NCBI GenBank assembly: GCA_022841345.1
Contig: JALHRR010000034.1
Location: forward strand, 1 to 50,856
DNA from: Saprospiraceae bacterium
GTDB lineage: Bacteria > Bacteroidota > Bacteroidia > Chitinophagales > Saprospiraceae
Length of the DNA: 50,856 nucleotides
Reading direction: 5' to 3'
Of the stretch, positions 12,901-20,239 are shown one piece after another. Under the pieces are notes generated by a model. The model did no database searches. It was not told where the DNA came from and saw only the letters and a list, made by a program, of their open reading frames with translations. Position 1 is the first letter of the stretch, and each line of letters opens with the position of its first letter. A program made the translations under genes and the position numbers.

Positions 12901-14248
12901 AAGGTGCATTCATCGGCAATCCGGATGATCTTGAAACAGGAGCCAAAGTTGATCTGGTTACGCAGGCAGTCTGAGGATCAGTGGCGGAAAAACACAGATT
13001 GAAATTACCTGCAAATCCGGTATTATTTCCTACTGCCAATAAATATGTAGTTCCTGCGACGACATCCAGACCCAATAAATTCAATGAGCCTCCGGCTCCG
13101 ATATTACAACCCGTGATAGCCGTCAGGTTGCTGCAATCACCACCAAAGAGCTGCATCTGAGGGTTGGATAAGGATCCATCAGGACTCACCAATGTAATAT
13201 TGAGTTTGCTACCTCCGGCCGGAACTGTAAATTCAAACCATACAACACTTCCATTATAGTTGCAGCCATCTACTATTAATGGTTCACCACAAGCACCGAT
13301 ATTGCATCCGGCGACACATTGAGGGTCAGCATTCAAACCAAAAGGAGGGACTTTTGTGGCACTTTCGCAATTGTCATTCAATGCGCAACCTGCAGGAGGC
13401 CCATACATATTTGCAGTAATGCAAAAGGAACCGGCCCCGGGATTATTGGAAGAAAGCAGCATATGATAGGTGCCCGGTTCCAGGCAATTAAATTCAAATG
13501 TGCTGCTCGCAGGACCACAAAATACATTTAGCTCGCTGTAATTATAGGTAAAACCCCCACAGCCATCCGCCCATTGACCCAGTAAAACCTGTACTCCACT
13601 GGTCAATGTATTACCCTGAATGGTTATGGCAAGATTGGTTTGATTGGCAGGAATAGTCACACGATACCAAATCTGGTTCGTGGCAACAGCAGGACAGGGT
13701 GTTGTCAATGGAACAAATTCAAAATTAGCATCAACCGTGGTTCCACAGGAAGGTACATTATTGTTTAGAACTATTGCATCGCATGCTATATCATTGGGAG
13801 GAGGAACAGGTACGGGATTATTCACACAGAGTTCATAATTACCGGAATTAATATCACTGCTGATGATAATAAAATATTCCTGACCAATCATCAACCCGGT
13901 AAATGAAAGGGCAGATAGATTGCAGTCTAATATTTCAGGAATACCACATGCTCCAAATGGAAAACGTACCAATGTGATTTTATATAAATTAGCTCCTGCT
14001 ATTGCACCTATAGTTACCGTATTACCAACTGCGGTGAACCTAAACCACGTATTAAGAGATGGAGAAAATGTAGGAGGACAGGGGCCATCCGTTAAATCAA
14101 AAGTTGGAGACCCAAATAATTGAGAACCGCAGAAATTGTTGACATTACTCAGCTGTATTGCATTAGCACAATGATCATTTGGTGGAACCTGGGCAAATCC
14201 GTTGGTAGCGAAGAAAAAGAAGGTACAAAATGTAAAGATTCTAATCAT
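6935..14248 (-). CDS. Giant T9SS type B (CHU_C) surface protein with PPC-like, PKD/Ig-like, FN3-like and SprB modules
   Basis: The frame is open from a TTG at 14269, but the ATG at 14248 is preferred: it gives a clean signal peptide (MIRIFTF...NGFAQ) that aligns with the paralogue's start, making 2437 residues. Order of parts: three PPC-like modules of about 130 residues, each starting near a PPND/NDNC motif (residues 20-430); a Cys-rich domain (about 430-650); many PKD/Ig-like modules; from about residue 1325 a supermodule of about 255 residues repeated four times (Ig-like GTYxWSGPG...FDPxxAG, PKD-like ADFT...GCxS, FN3-like GYLVSINGA...CGNS); a SprB-like repeat (TAPYTYSING); and a gliding-motility-associated C-terminal domain (FIPAAFSPNNDGVNDIF ... 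IFNRWGDEVF ... YYGDVSLLKP). This last domain directs type IX export. The role is probably surface adhesion; the ligand is unknown. Confidence 0.93.
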   Translation of the reverse strand: MIRIFTFCTFFFFATNGFAQVPPNDHCANAIQLSNVNNFCGSQLFGSPTFDLTDGPCPPTFSPSLNTWFRFTAVGNTVTIGAIAGANLYKITLVRFPFGACGIPEILDCNLSALSFTGLMIGQEYFIIISSDINSGNYELCVNNPVPVPPPNDIACDAIVLNNNVPSCGTTVDANFEFVPLTTPCPAVATNQIWYRVTIPANQTNLAITIQGNTLTSGVQVLLGQWADGCGGFTYNYSELNVFCGPASSTFEFNCLEPGTYHMLLSSNNPGAGSFCITANMYGPPAGCALNDNCESATKVPPFGLNADPQCVAGCNIGACGEPLIVDGCNYNGSVVWFEFTVPAGGSKLNITLVSPDGSLSNPQMQLFGGDCSNLTAITGCNIGAGGSLNLLGLDVVAGTTYLLAVGNNTGFAGNFNLCFSATDPQTACVTRSTLAPVSRSSGLPMNAPFLPNEIIQFTFTFTFSSTNNSCQWPHGVVPIFGDCWDVEGSDIANSGFGNWQFYNAGAVTYKADNPFLKIYTDTDGTTKLCYYVDPTCVGTPITIGTRLPAGWFYNNGGGPCADQSDPNQSWGENCNGCESTCDLSFTFFMKTKTLDECEADPTILDCGVQMYVFSDRQTGCWSGGGDNTCLADFPTYFQGSLNCCRPPTIVEEYEKICSGYTTNLEITSDQDDQGAVYSWTVNAPNGISGAAPGSGKFIRQTLTNSTNNILTVEYIITGISATGCPGEPYKHTVDVLPEIKAVITTNPIDGRGCATTPFDVFANATGGNGGPYEYLWSYQQTTDQNLIGITPGQEGIFPYTVTVTDVENGCTGTASVVVTVSPKVDVFFEMDTAQFCAQNGPVQLDVVTLTNVVRYDWSVPFGPTPNGGTSTLSIPQNINNVTDLLSGLFQVTITDDNGCTGNTEINVSVFPTPRFYVNGVAPEEICVTDELIASGDPIDFGNIWLVLAESGSQYNWSGTAIPIGGKVYPADLLTLSGPGTYTVKLVVISPANCIDSIEHEFELLVPRELDLTVPPALCATGAPHVLVGVPGGGTWSGPGVSNGLFDPSAVGPGTYKVFYQYIEGTCTSRDSMNILVDEPPTLQLDAISPKCFDADPVQLNGTPAGGVWTSLTPGLMDANAFFDPKLVPTAGVYQFVYTVMENGCAFADTLDIEVYPELRADFQLTSPVCLTGTSTVQFNGVSPAGTNYVWSVTNGTIISNDNNGQIAVQWDASGQQDISLSIDINGCSNGPITKPIVVERPLDDPEPDCGTLTTTSVAFDWDDITGSSGYIINYGGTDIMQNTSDYEVTGLTPPGGEIPVSITVTAVGTGVCGNSNPITVECISTPCPVITLTPSNPVLDFCVSPTTPPIQLTMAKTGGDNSGTGVWTGPFVSVSGSFDAASAGAGQFTFTYTYTEASCEYTGSVTLNLVEGSSPGWSSDKLEVCVDEVATITYTGNNLSGGALIWNFDGGTELAGSTDNTKLVSWNSSGIKNVSVFVQDALCTPEVYTASIEVEAPLPAPNVTCGADPVSVTFNWDPIPGVTQYLISINGGPFVPYNQTTYVITGLNQGDPPIEIRVIAVNAGPCGNSGIGTASCAPKPCEPIVVSIAAIPAICLTGTSPVVQLNPTATGSDGSGTYSWSGPGITDAAAGTFDPKIAGIGTHTIDVRFNEDFCNYFAQVVIQVLEVPTADFTINGPICTNEIVRASHTGIAGAGATYSWSVNGGNIVSGANSPNIDIEWITGGIKTVTLTVTQNGCASTPVSRDITVEIPLTAPVISCSSSTTEVEFTWNAVAGATGYLVSINGATPYTTTDLLALVDGLTVGQVVTIRVTAIAPAGYSCGNSVAANLTCEAEQCPVIFVDITDENFVCLKPNSPIITLNVDLSGQVVSGTGQWTGGAGLIDDQEGLFDPNLAGAGIHEIVYAYREKACNYYDTIYIEVRPQPLADFTASSPLCVNETGDIQFTGTATLLGEYQWNLDGATIISGAGTSNLEISWSTSGLKNLQLIIDDNGCISDPVSKTVRVDRRLAAPILNCNSTLTSIAFSWNSVGTEGYLVSINGAAPTFVSSNSLDLQNLITGDSVTITVIAIDSGPCGNSPESELTCYAVNCPDVNLSIDPQPVLCMTEAGKTVKLNAEATGGFGGGNYTWSGPGIVNAMTGLFDPFIAGPGDHEVFVTYRETVCPYQTSIIIKVTERPSLLLEALDATCFGYKDGHIMVTEIVGGTAPYTYSINGSNFSSLDRFENLGQGNYIIEVKDANGCVQSFPVIVKQPDRLTVDLGASILMETGDTVELAPVLNIQPNASTSYWWTGDESIGCPTCPTINISPLDETTIRVEVTDSSGCKGTDEVKIMVKKKRRVFIPAAFSPNNDGVNDIFFVFGGIEVARIESMQIFNRWGDEVFFNDDFPPNEKSEGWNGTHKGEVLNPSVFVYRIVVRFVDGSKENYYGDVSLLKPNSN

Positions 14249-14398
14249 AATAATATGTTCAAAAATCAATTTTAGTGGAATCCATTAGGGAGACTGAACA
14301 AATAATTTTGTGCGGCATTTCAGAGTTGATAAACCTTAATCACTCGAATGGGCAGGCATAGACAAGAAATCTCCTTACCTTTACAGAAGATACATAAC

Positions 14399-14488
14399 AT
14401 GAAAAATTCGTTGCCTGAGATAGATAATTATAAATACGTAAGTGCAACCTTTGACGTTGACATTATATTTACTAAAAAATTGATCTAA
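14399..14488 (+). CDS. Possible 29-residue leader ORF upstream of the barrel gene
   Basis: A 29-codon frame (starting MKNSLPEIDNYKYV) opens with ATG at 14399. Its TAA at 14486-14488 directly abuts the ATG of the next gene at 14489, the arrangement seen in translational coupling. A partial -7 element (TACCTTTA, 14376-14383) lies just upstream. There is no signal peptide and no family I recognise. It could equally be 5' leader sequence with no translated product. Confidence 0.22.
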   Translation: MKNSLPEIDNYKYVSATFDVDIIFTKKLI

Positions 14489-15094
14489 ATGTATAAGTAC
14501 CTGTTCTTTCTTAGTTTGTTGTTTTGCTCTGCAATTCTATCTGCCCAAAGACCTATCAGAAGGCCAAATCCAAACGCTACACTACAAAGAGAGGCTCCGG
14601 AGGAGACCATACAGGAAGGTTCTGCTTTTAAAGATAAACTATGGTATGGAGGTAATTTTACTTTGTTTTTCGGTGCCAACAACTTCGAAAGTTCATTCGC
14701 TTTTGGATTGGCTCCTATGGTTGGATACAAAATCACGCCGGATTTTTCCATCGGACCCAGAGTGGAGGTAGTTTATAACTTTTACAAAACAAGTATTTTA
14801 GGGCCGGTAGAAAAATTTAATTTATTCTCAGTAGGCCTTGGCCCCTTTGCGAGATATAAATTTTTCAATGTGATTTTTGTCCATGCGGAATATCAGCTGG
14901 AATTTCTTCAGAGACCTGTAATAGCAAATGGGAATCTTATTAAAATCAATCAGACGAATAATAATTTTTTTGCTGGACTTGGTTATAATGCAGGTGGCGG
15001 AGAAATTTTAGTCCTGTACAATTTGCTGGAGCCATCAGGCGGAACCCTTAATATTCCGATCTCCTTCCGCTTTGGATTTACCTATAAATTCTAA
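14489..15094 (+). CDS. Small outer-membrane beta-barrel protein
   Basis: The 201-residue product starts with a signal peptide (MYKYLFFLSLLFCSAILSAQ). A short Pro/Arg/Glu-rich linker (about 21-48) follows. From about residue 50 there are alternating hydrophobic strands rich in Gly and aromatic residues (WYGGNFTLFFG, FAFGLAPMVGYKI, FNLFSVGLGPFARYKF, NNFFAGLGYNAG) and a C-terminal phenylalanine (FRFGFTYKF), typical of barrels inserted by the BAM complex. It resembles the outer-membrane beta-barrel family (PF13568/PorT-like) in general pattern; I cannot assign a substrate. It is divergent from the giant adhesin gene and converges on the kyn operon with an 11-nt gap. Confidence 0.8.
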   Translation: MYKYLFFLSLLFCSAILSAQRPIRRPNPNATLQREAPEETIQEGSAFKDKLWYGGNFTLFFGANNFESSFAFGLAPMVGYKITPDFSIGPRVEVVYNFYKTSILGPVEKFNLFSVGLGPFARYKFFNVIFVHAEYQLEFLQRPVIANGNLIKINQTNNNFFAGLGYNAGGGEILVLYNLLEPSGGTLNIPISFRFGFTYKF

Positions 15095-15105
15095 GTAATC
15101 CTGAG

Positions 15106-15516
15106 TTAAGCCTTTTTATAAGCAACTCCTTTTATTTCAATTAAAAGGTGTGGATGAGGCAATTGGTGTACGGCAACTGTGGTACGGACCGGACCATCAT
15201 AGTCGAAAAATTCAGCATATACCTCATTGTAACCACCGAAATCATTCATATTGACCAGATAGGTATTCAATTCTACAAGATCACTCAAATCGGCATCCAT
15301 GCTTTGAAGAATATCCCTGATATTTTCAATCACTGCCCTGGTCTGCAGGCGGATATCCAGTTGTGTAGTCCCGAATTCATCAACTACTACTCCCTCAAAA
15401 GTATTATCCGGTCTTCTTGAACTGGTTCCGGAAATAAACAGGAAATCGCCAGCCCGTTTTATATGGGGGAATTTACCTCTTGGTATTGCTTTACCCGCTA
15501 CTAATTTACTTTTCAT
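15106..15516 (-). CDS. RidA-family protein, probable 2-aminomuconate deaminase
   Basis: The 136 residues match the RidA/YjgF/UK114 fold family: [18 protein letters not shown] near residues 16-34, [13 protein letters not shown] in the middle, and the hallmark C-terminal stretch [19 protein letters not shown]. RidA homologues hydrolyse reactive enamines and imines. Members encoded with 3-hydroxyanthranilate catabolism act as 2-aminomuconate deaminase, releasing ammonia. It is the last gene of the kynurenine operon, 22 nt after the monooxygenase, so that role is likely. This is an inference from context; a generic RidA housekeeping function is the alternative. No frameshift or truncation is visible. 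Confidence 0.85.
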   Translation of the reverse strand: MKSKLVAGKAIPRGKFPHIKRAGDFLFISGTSSRRPDNTFEGVVVDEFGTTQLDIRLQTRAVIENIRDILQSMDADLSDLVELNTYLVNMNDFGGYNEVYAEFFDYDGPVRTTVAVHQLPHPHLLIEIKGVAYKKA

Positions 15517-15538
15517 ACTTTTAACAGATTATATCAGA

Positions 15539-16942
15539 TCAAAATATCTCGGATTTTTTCATTGCTGCTGCTATGTAAGCTTCTACTTGTTTCTGCAATT
15601 CTACATAATCCACATCATTTATATCTGTCACATTTTTACAATATTCCAGCAAGAATTCATCCTGAAGTCTGCCTCTCACAAGAGCATCTCTATATTGCAA
15701 ATCCGGTCTGAAAGTAACTAATGCATATTTAGAAAAATAAGGTAATCCTGCTTGCTCCATTTTGGTTTCAAGGGCTTTTTTTCTTTGAAAAAGCAAACTG
15801 GTTGTGGAAGTTCTCATTTCATAAAAATTATCAACCGCCAGGTCTGCAATCGCATCTCCATCAGGCTTACGATTTTCCTGAAATCTATCAAATATATCAG
15901 CCCAATTGTCTCCATGTTCATCCATCAGCTTGTCCAGTACACAAACATCTTCAAATGCACAATTCATCCCCTGTCCATAAAATGGAACAATGGCATGTGC
16001 CGCATCCCCCAACAAAAGACTGAAGTGATTGACTTGCCATGGATAGCATTTGACGGTGCCCAGATTTGCAGATGGGTTGGTAAGGAAATCATTGACGAGG
16101 TCCGGCATATGTTCTTTGGCACTTGGATAAAATCTGTCAAAAAATGAATGAATCTTTTCGGGTGTTTTTAATGCATTGAAGCCATCAGGTCCTTCAAAAT
16201 CCTGAAACAAAGTCACGGTAAAACTTCCACCTAAGTTGGGCAGAGCAATCAACATTTGACTTCCCCTGGGCCATATATGCAGGGCATTTTTTTCAATCCT
16301 GAAATTGCCCTTATCATCTGCAGCAGGAATGGAAAGTTCCTTATAGCCGTGTGTGAGAAAGTCCTGAGAAAAATTAAAGCGCATCTCAGTCGTGTGACGC
16401 ATCATAGCACGACGGACTGCGGAACCTGCCCCATCTGTTGCCAGTATTCTATCACATTCCAAAATGTATTGTTCTCCACCCTTTCCATTTTCGAAACAAA
16501 CATATCGTTCCTCAAAATTGACATCTATGCAGCGCTGATTGAAGTATAGATGAATGTTTGGATACTTTTCTGTTTCCAATAATAATGTCTTATTGAGCCC
16601 GCCTCGGGATATAGAATGAATCGCTTCTCCGCTTCTGCCGGAATATGGCATATAGGAGGCTTCACCCTGAGCCGGGTGAATCATTCTTCCATACAGTGGA
16701 ATGCCATCCTGCTCAACTACATGACTCATTCCGATTAATTCCAGCGCCTTAATTCCGCGGTCAGATAATGCAAGATTGATAGATCGCCCTCCATCTATTT
16801 TAGTTTTTCGCATGTCCGGACGGCTTTCATATATGTGTACCTCATGGCCGCGTTGTGCTAATCTGATTCCAAGCAGGGAACCACATAACCCCGCTCCTAT
16901 GATGACAATTCCCTGCTTTTTTATATTCTGTGCCGCTGTCAT
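15539..16942 (-). CDS. kmo: Kynurenine 3-monooxygenase
   Basis: This FAD- and NADPH-dependent aromatic hydroxylase converts L-kynurenine to 3-hydroxykynurenine. The 467-residue sequence has the N-terminal dinucleotide motif GAGLCG (16-21) with an acidic residue ending the second strand (HIYESRPD), the ATDGAGSAVR motif (168-177), and the FAD-ribityl GD motif GDAAHAIVPFYGQGMN (312-327) as seen in KMO enzymes. The C-terminal helix (about 440-467) lacks a clear membrane anchor, unlike the mitochondrial eukaryotic enzyme, so it is likely cytosolic. Length fits the bacterial family. It lies between kynU (90-nt gap) and the RidA gene (22-nt gap) on one strand. Confidence 0.96.
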   Translation of the reverse strand: MTAAQNIKKQGIVIIGAGLCGSLLGIRLAQRGHEVHIYESRPDMRKTKIDGGRSINLALSDRGIKALELIGMSHVVEQDGIPLYGRMIHPAQGEASYMPYSGRSGEAIHSISRGGLNKTLLLETEKYPNIHLYFNQRCIDVNFEERYVCFENGKGGEQYILECDRILATDGAGSAVRRAMMRHTTEMRFNFSQDFLTHGYKELSIPAADDKGNFRIEKNALHIWPRGSQMLIALPNLGGSFTVTLFQDFEGPDGFNALKTPEKIHSFFDRFYPSAKEHMPDLVNDFLTNPSANLGTVKCYPWQVNHFSLLLGDAAHAIVPFYGQGMNCAFEDVCVLDKLMDEHGDNWADIFDRFQENRKPDGDAIADLAVDNFYEMRTSTTSLLFQRKKALETKMEQAGLPYFSKYALVTFRPDLQYRDALVRGRLQDEFLLEYCKNVTDINDVDYVELQKQVEAYIAAAMKKSEIF

Positions 16943-17032
16943 TAAATATTTATTTGAACCACATTTAAAAATACCTGTCTGCCTGTTTTATATCAACCAT
17001 CGAAACTTCTAAGAAATTATACTTAGAAATTA

Positions 17033-18328
17033 CTAGTGAACAACCTGAGAACCATTTGATTTTTCAATTTCATTTCCCAACAATGTTCCAAAGTCATATA
17101 ATTCTTTAAAAGTATTGTACAAAGGTACCGGAGCTATCCGTATCACGTCCGGTTCCCGCCAGTCTGCAATCACTCCCAGTTGTCTGATTTTATTAAAAAG
17201 TGTCCTGTCTCCTCCATGCACTCTGATCGAGAGTTGACATCCTCTCTCAGCCAGGCTTTTAGGTGTAATTACCTGTATCATAGAGCCTTCCATATCTTCT
17301 AAATATTGTAATAGAAAGCTGGTCATTCTCTCAGACTTCTCTCTGAGCCGATTCATACCTGCTTCATGAAAAATTTCCAGTGAAGCACGCAAAGCAGCCA
17401 TGGCGAGAATGGGAGGATTACTCAATTGCCAGCCTTCAGCTCCGGGAATGGGCAGAAAATCAGGTCCCATCCTGAATCGGCTGGCTTTGTCATGGCCCCA
17501 CCATCCGGCGAATCTTGGAAGATCAAAACTTCTGGAATGTCTTTCGTGCACAAAGCAACCAGACATTCCTCCGGGACCAGAATTCAGATATTTATATGAA
17601 CACCAGACTGCGAAATCTGCTCCGCTGTCATGTAGATTACAAATTAAATTTCCCGCTCCATGAGCCAGGTCAAAACCCACAATGCTCCCCACACTATGGC
17701 CCACTTCTACAATGGATTTCATATCAAATACCTGACCATTGTAATAATTAACATTGCCCAGCATCACAAGCGCCAGCTCCTGACCGTGTAATCTGATTTC
17801 ATTTAGCACTTCACTCTGTGTGACGTAGGTCGATCCCTCTTTGGGTGCTATTTCAATAAGACATTCTTCAGGATTAAGTCCATGAAATTTAATCTGAGAC
17901 CATACTGCATATCTGTCCGAAGGGAAAGCTCCTTTTTCAATCAATATTTTATTGCGTGTAGAATCAGGACGATAAAAACTCACCATCATCAAATGAAGAT
18001 TGACTGTGAGACTGTTCATAACAACTACTTCCTCAGGCTTTGCTCCAACCACTTCCGCCATATGCCCGGTCAGCATTTCATGATAAGGCATCCAGGGGTT
18101 CTTTGCATGAGTATGTCCTTCTACTCCCAGGTGCTCCCAGTCGCTCAATTCTTGTTCGATAAATGATCGCACAGACTTCGGCTGCAATCCCAGAGAATTT
18201 CCGCAAAAGTAAATGAGGTTTTCCCCCTTCCCGTTATCGGGAATATGGAATTGATTCCTGAAAGAACTCAGCGGATCTTCCTGATCCAGTTCAGTCGCTT
18301 GTTGCAAAAAATGGGACTGATTAACCAT
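17033..18328 (-). CDS. kynU: Kynureninase
   Basis: This PLP enzyme cleaves 3-hydroxykynurenine or kynurenine to (3-hydroxy)anthranilate and alanine. The 431-residue product shows FCGNSLGLQP (41-50), the cofactor-binding Asp in GFDLAHGAGN (D220, H223), and the Schiff-base lysine in CSYKYLNSGPGG (K246). All are standard for the family, and the length is typical. Its ATG overlaps the last 8 nt of the ACMSD gene (shared ATGGTTAA), a strong sign of translational coupling. With kmo just downstream the preferred substrate is likely 3-hydroxykynurenine. Confidence 0.97.
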   Translation of the reverse strand: MVNQSHFLQQATELDQEDPLSSFRNQFHIPDNGKGENLIYFCGNSLGLQPKSVRSFIEQELSDWEHLGVEGHTHAKNPWMPYHEMLTGHMAEVVGAKPEEVVVMNSLTVNLHLMMVSFYRPDSTRNKILIEKGAFPSDRYAVWSQIKFHGLNPEECLIEIAPKEGSTYVTQSEVLNEIRLHGQELALVMLGNVNYYNGQVFDMKSIVEVGHSVGSIVGFDLAHGAGNLICNLHDSGADFAVWCSYKYLNSGPGGMSGCFVHERHSRSFDLPRFAGWWGHDKASRFRMGPDFLPIPGAEGWQLSNPPILAMAALRASLEIFHEAGMNRLREKSERMTSFLLQYLEDMEGSMIQVITPKSLAERGCQLSIRVHGGDRTLFNKIRQLGVIADWREPDVIRIAPVPLYNTFKELYDFGTLLGNEIEKSNGSQVVH

Positions 18329-19373
18329 TCACTTTAGATTTTAAAGACTTGTATGACTTGAAATAATCAGAAGGCAAACCTAACCAATCCAAAGCAGTAT
18401 CCGCCAACATTTGTTGTTTAATCTGAGGAGAAAAATCACTTTCCCGAATGAGTTTTCCCGGCTGTAATTCACCAAGAGGGAAAGGATAATCTGTTCCTAA
18501 TGCTACTTTTTCCGGACCAACCAAATTGACTAAAAACCGGAGCATTTCAGGGTCATGCACAAGTGCATCAAAATAAAATTTACCCAATGAATCCCTTGGA
18601 GAGACTGTATTATCCACAGCACACAAATCCGGACGAACTTCAAATCCATGCTGTATCCTGCCAATACTGGAAGGAAAGGCTCCTCCTCCATGTGCGAATG
18701 CAATCCGGAGCTTAGGGAATTTTTCAAAAATACCCCCAAAAATCATCGAACAAATGGCACGGGAAGTTTCTGCCGGCATTCCGACCAACCATGGAAGCCA
18801 GTATTGGGTCATGCTTTCCTTGCCCATCATATCCCAGGGATGTACGAAGATACAGGCGCCAAGTTTTTCAGCCATCTCATAGACCGGCCAAAGTTCGGGC
18901 GCATTCAGATTCCAGTCATTCACATGGCTGCCTATCTGGATTCCGGCCATTCCGGGCATGGCCATACAACGCTCCAACTCCCTCACAGATAATTCCGGAG
19001 ATTGTAAAGGCAAAGTTGCCAAACCTACAAACCGGTCAGGAAATGAACTTACAACCGATGCGATATGATCATTAAAAAATCTTGAAGTATCGTATGCGTC
19101 AGAAGCCTGAGCCCAGTAGTGAAATAAAACAGGAATAGTAGATAAAACCTGAACATCTACATGGTGGTGATCACATTCCCTGATTCTCACTGCCGGATCC
19201 CAGCAATTGGATTCAATCTCCCGAAAAAACCGGTCATCTATCATCATTCTGGCACAACAATCCCGATGATGATCCAAATGTATAAATCCTCCATAACCAA
19301 ACTTCTGCGCCCATCCGGGGATTTCTGCCGGAAGTATATGAGTATGAATATCAATCGTGAAAAACTCGGACAT
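18321..19373 (-). CDS. 2-amino-3-carboxymuconate-6-semialdehyde decarboxylase (ACMSD)
   Basis: A metal-dependent amidohydrolase-superfamily decarboxylase acting on ACMS, the ring-opened product of 3-hydroxyanthranilate; it diverts carbon away from quinolinate/NAD synthesis. The 350 residues contain the expected ligands: H10 and H12 (IDIHTHILP), H178 (FVHPWDM), H228 (AFAHGGGAFP) and D295 (LGTDYPFPLG). Their spacing matches the known ACMSD layout with a small constant offset. It is the first gene of the minus-strand operon; kynU starts inside its last codons. The dioxygenase that makes its substrate is not in the window. No clear -7 element was found upstream (19374-19574). Confidence 0.95.
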   Translation of the reverse strand: MSEFFTIDIHTHILPAEIPGWAQKFGYGGFIHLDHHRDCCARMMIDDRFFREIESNCWDPAVRIRECDHHHVDVQVLSTIPVLFHYWAQASDAYDTSRFFNDHIASVVSSFPDRFVGLATLPLQSPELSVRELERCMAMPGMAGIQIGSHVNDWNLNAPELWPVYEMAEKLGACIFVHPWDMMGKESMTQYWLPWLVGMPAETSRAICSMIFGGIFEKFPKLRIAFAHGGGAFPSSIGRIQHGFEVRPDLCAVDNTVSPRDSLGKFYFDALVHDPEMLRFLVNLVGPEKVALGTDYPFPLGELQPGKLIRESDFSPQIKQQMLADTALDWLGLPSDYFKSYKSLKSKVNG

Positions 19374-19574
19374 ATGTGGCGGTTAAGGCTCTCAATTTGT
19401 TGGCTCAATATAAGGTTATTTCATAAGATGAGCCCTATTCGGATCAATAATGCAAGGATTTCATATTGACCAATAACAAAGAGCTTAAGTGAAATTGACT
19501 TATAAAATCACCAAAAATAATATTGAACACAGAACTAAATGCTCAACTTTGGACTTCACTATCTTTAGTCACCA

Positions 19575-20234
19575 ATGTCCAATCAAATGTTTTACAAAGC
19601 GCTGCAAAGTGAATGCCTGACACAAAAAGCCAATCTTATCATCGTATCCAAGAACCAGTCTCTGGAGGCTATCAAGGCCTATTATGATCTGGGACACAGG
19701 GATTTTGGTGAAAACAGGGTTCAAAATTTACTGGAAAGAAAAGCGGCACTGCCTTCGGATATCAAGTGGCATCTGATTGGTCACCTTCAGTCGAATAAAG
19801 TAAAAAGTATCGTTGATTTCGTCCATATGATACATACTGTGGATTCAATGAAGCTGATGGAAGAAATCAATAAACATGCTGAAAAAGTTGACAGAATAAT
19901 ACCGGTTTTGATTCAGATCAAAATTGCAGAAGAAGAGTCAAAATATGGACTGGAACCTGCTGAATTATCCGGATTCTTATCTGAAGCATTCAAGAGAAAT
20001 TTCCCACAAATAAAAATATGTGGTTTGATGGCAATGGCAACACTGACAGAGGATGAATCCAAAATTAATGAGGAATTTCAGACTCTAAGGAGTCTGTTCC
20101 AGGAAAGCAAAGATTCGGCATTTGTTGATCCGGCCATTTTCACAGAAATATCAATGGGCATGTCCTCAGATTACAAGATTGCGCTCCAAAATGGGAGTAC
20201 AATGATCCGTGTCGGGTCCTTACTTTTTCAATGA
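19575..20234 (+). CDS. YggS/PLPBP-family pyridoxal phosphate homeostasis protein
   Basis: Cytosolic PLP carrier with an alanine-racemase-type barrel, involved in vitamin B6 and amino/keto-acid balance; no enzymatic activity is established for the family. The 219 residues show the PLP lysine in LIIVSK (K26), FGENRVQ, WHLIGHLQSNK, KICGLMAMAT, and the phosphate-binding end SMGMSSDYKIALQNGSTMIRVGSLLF. All match the family, and the length is normal. It is divergent from the kynurenine operon, whose kynureninase uses PLP; this adjacency is suggestive only. It converges with the next gene with 5 nt between stop codons. Confidence 0.93.
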   Translation: MSNQMFYKALQSECLTQKANLIIVSKNQSLEAIKAYYDLGHRDFGENRVQNLLERKAALPSDIKWHLIGHLQSNKVKSIVDFVHMIHTVDSMKLMEEINKHAEKVDRIIPVLIQIKIAEEESKYGLEPAELSGFLSEAFKRNFPQIKICGLMAMATLTEDESKINEEFQTLRSLFQESKDSAFVDPAIFTEISMGMSSDYKIALQNGSTMIRVGSLLFQ

Positions 20235-20239
20235 ATTGT

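Noticed and set aside
6935-14269. TTG at 14269 as the start of the giant gene
   Set aside because: The ATG at 14248 gives the signal peptide matching the paralogue; the extra seven residues do not.
19374-19574. Promoters for the divergent kyn operon and yggS-like gene
   Set aside because: No full TANNTTTG match on the operon strand; TATCTTTA at 19560 is one base off and too close to the start to be convincing.
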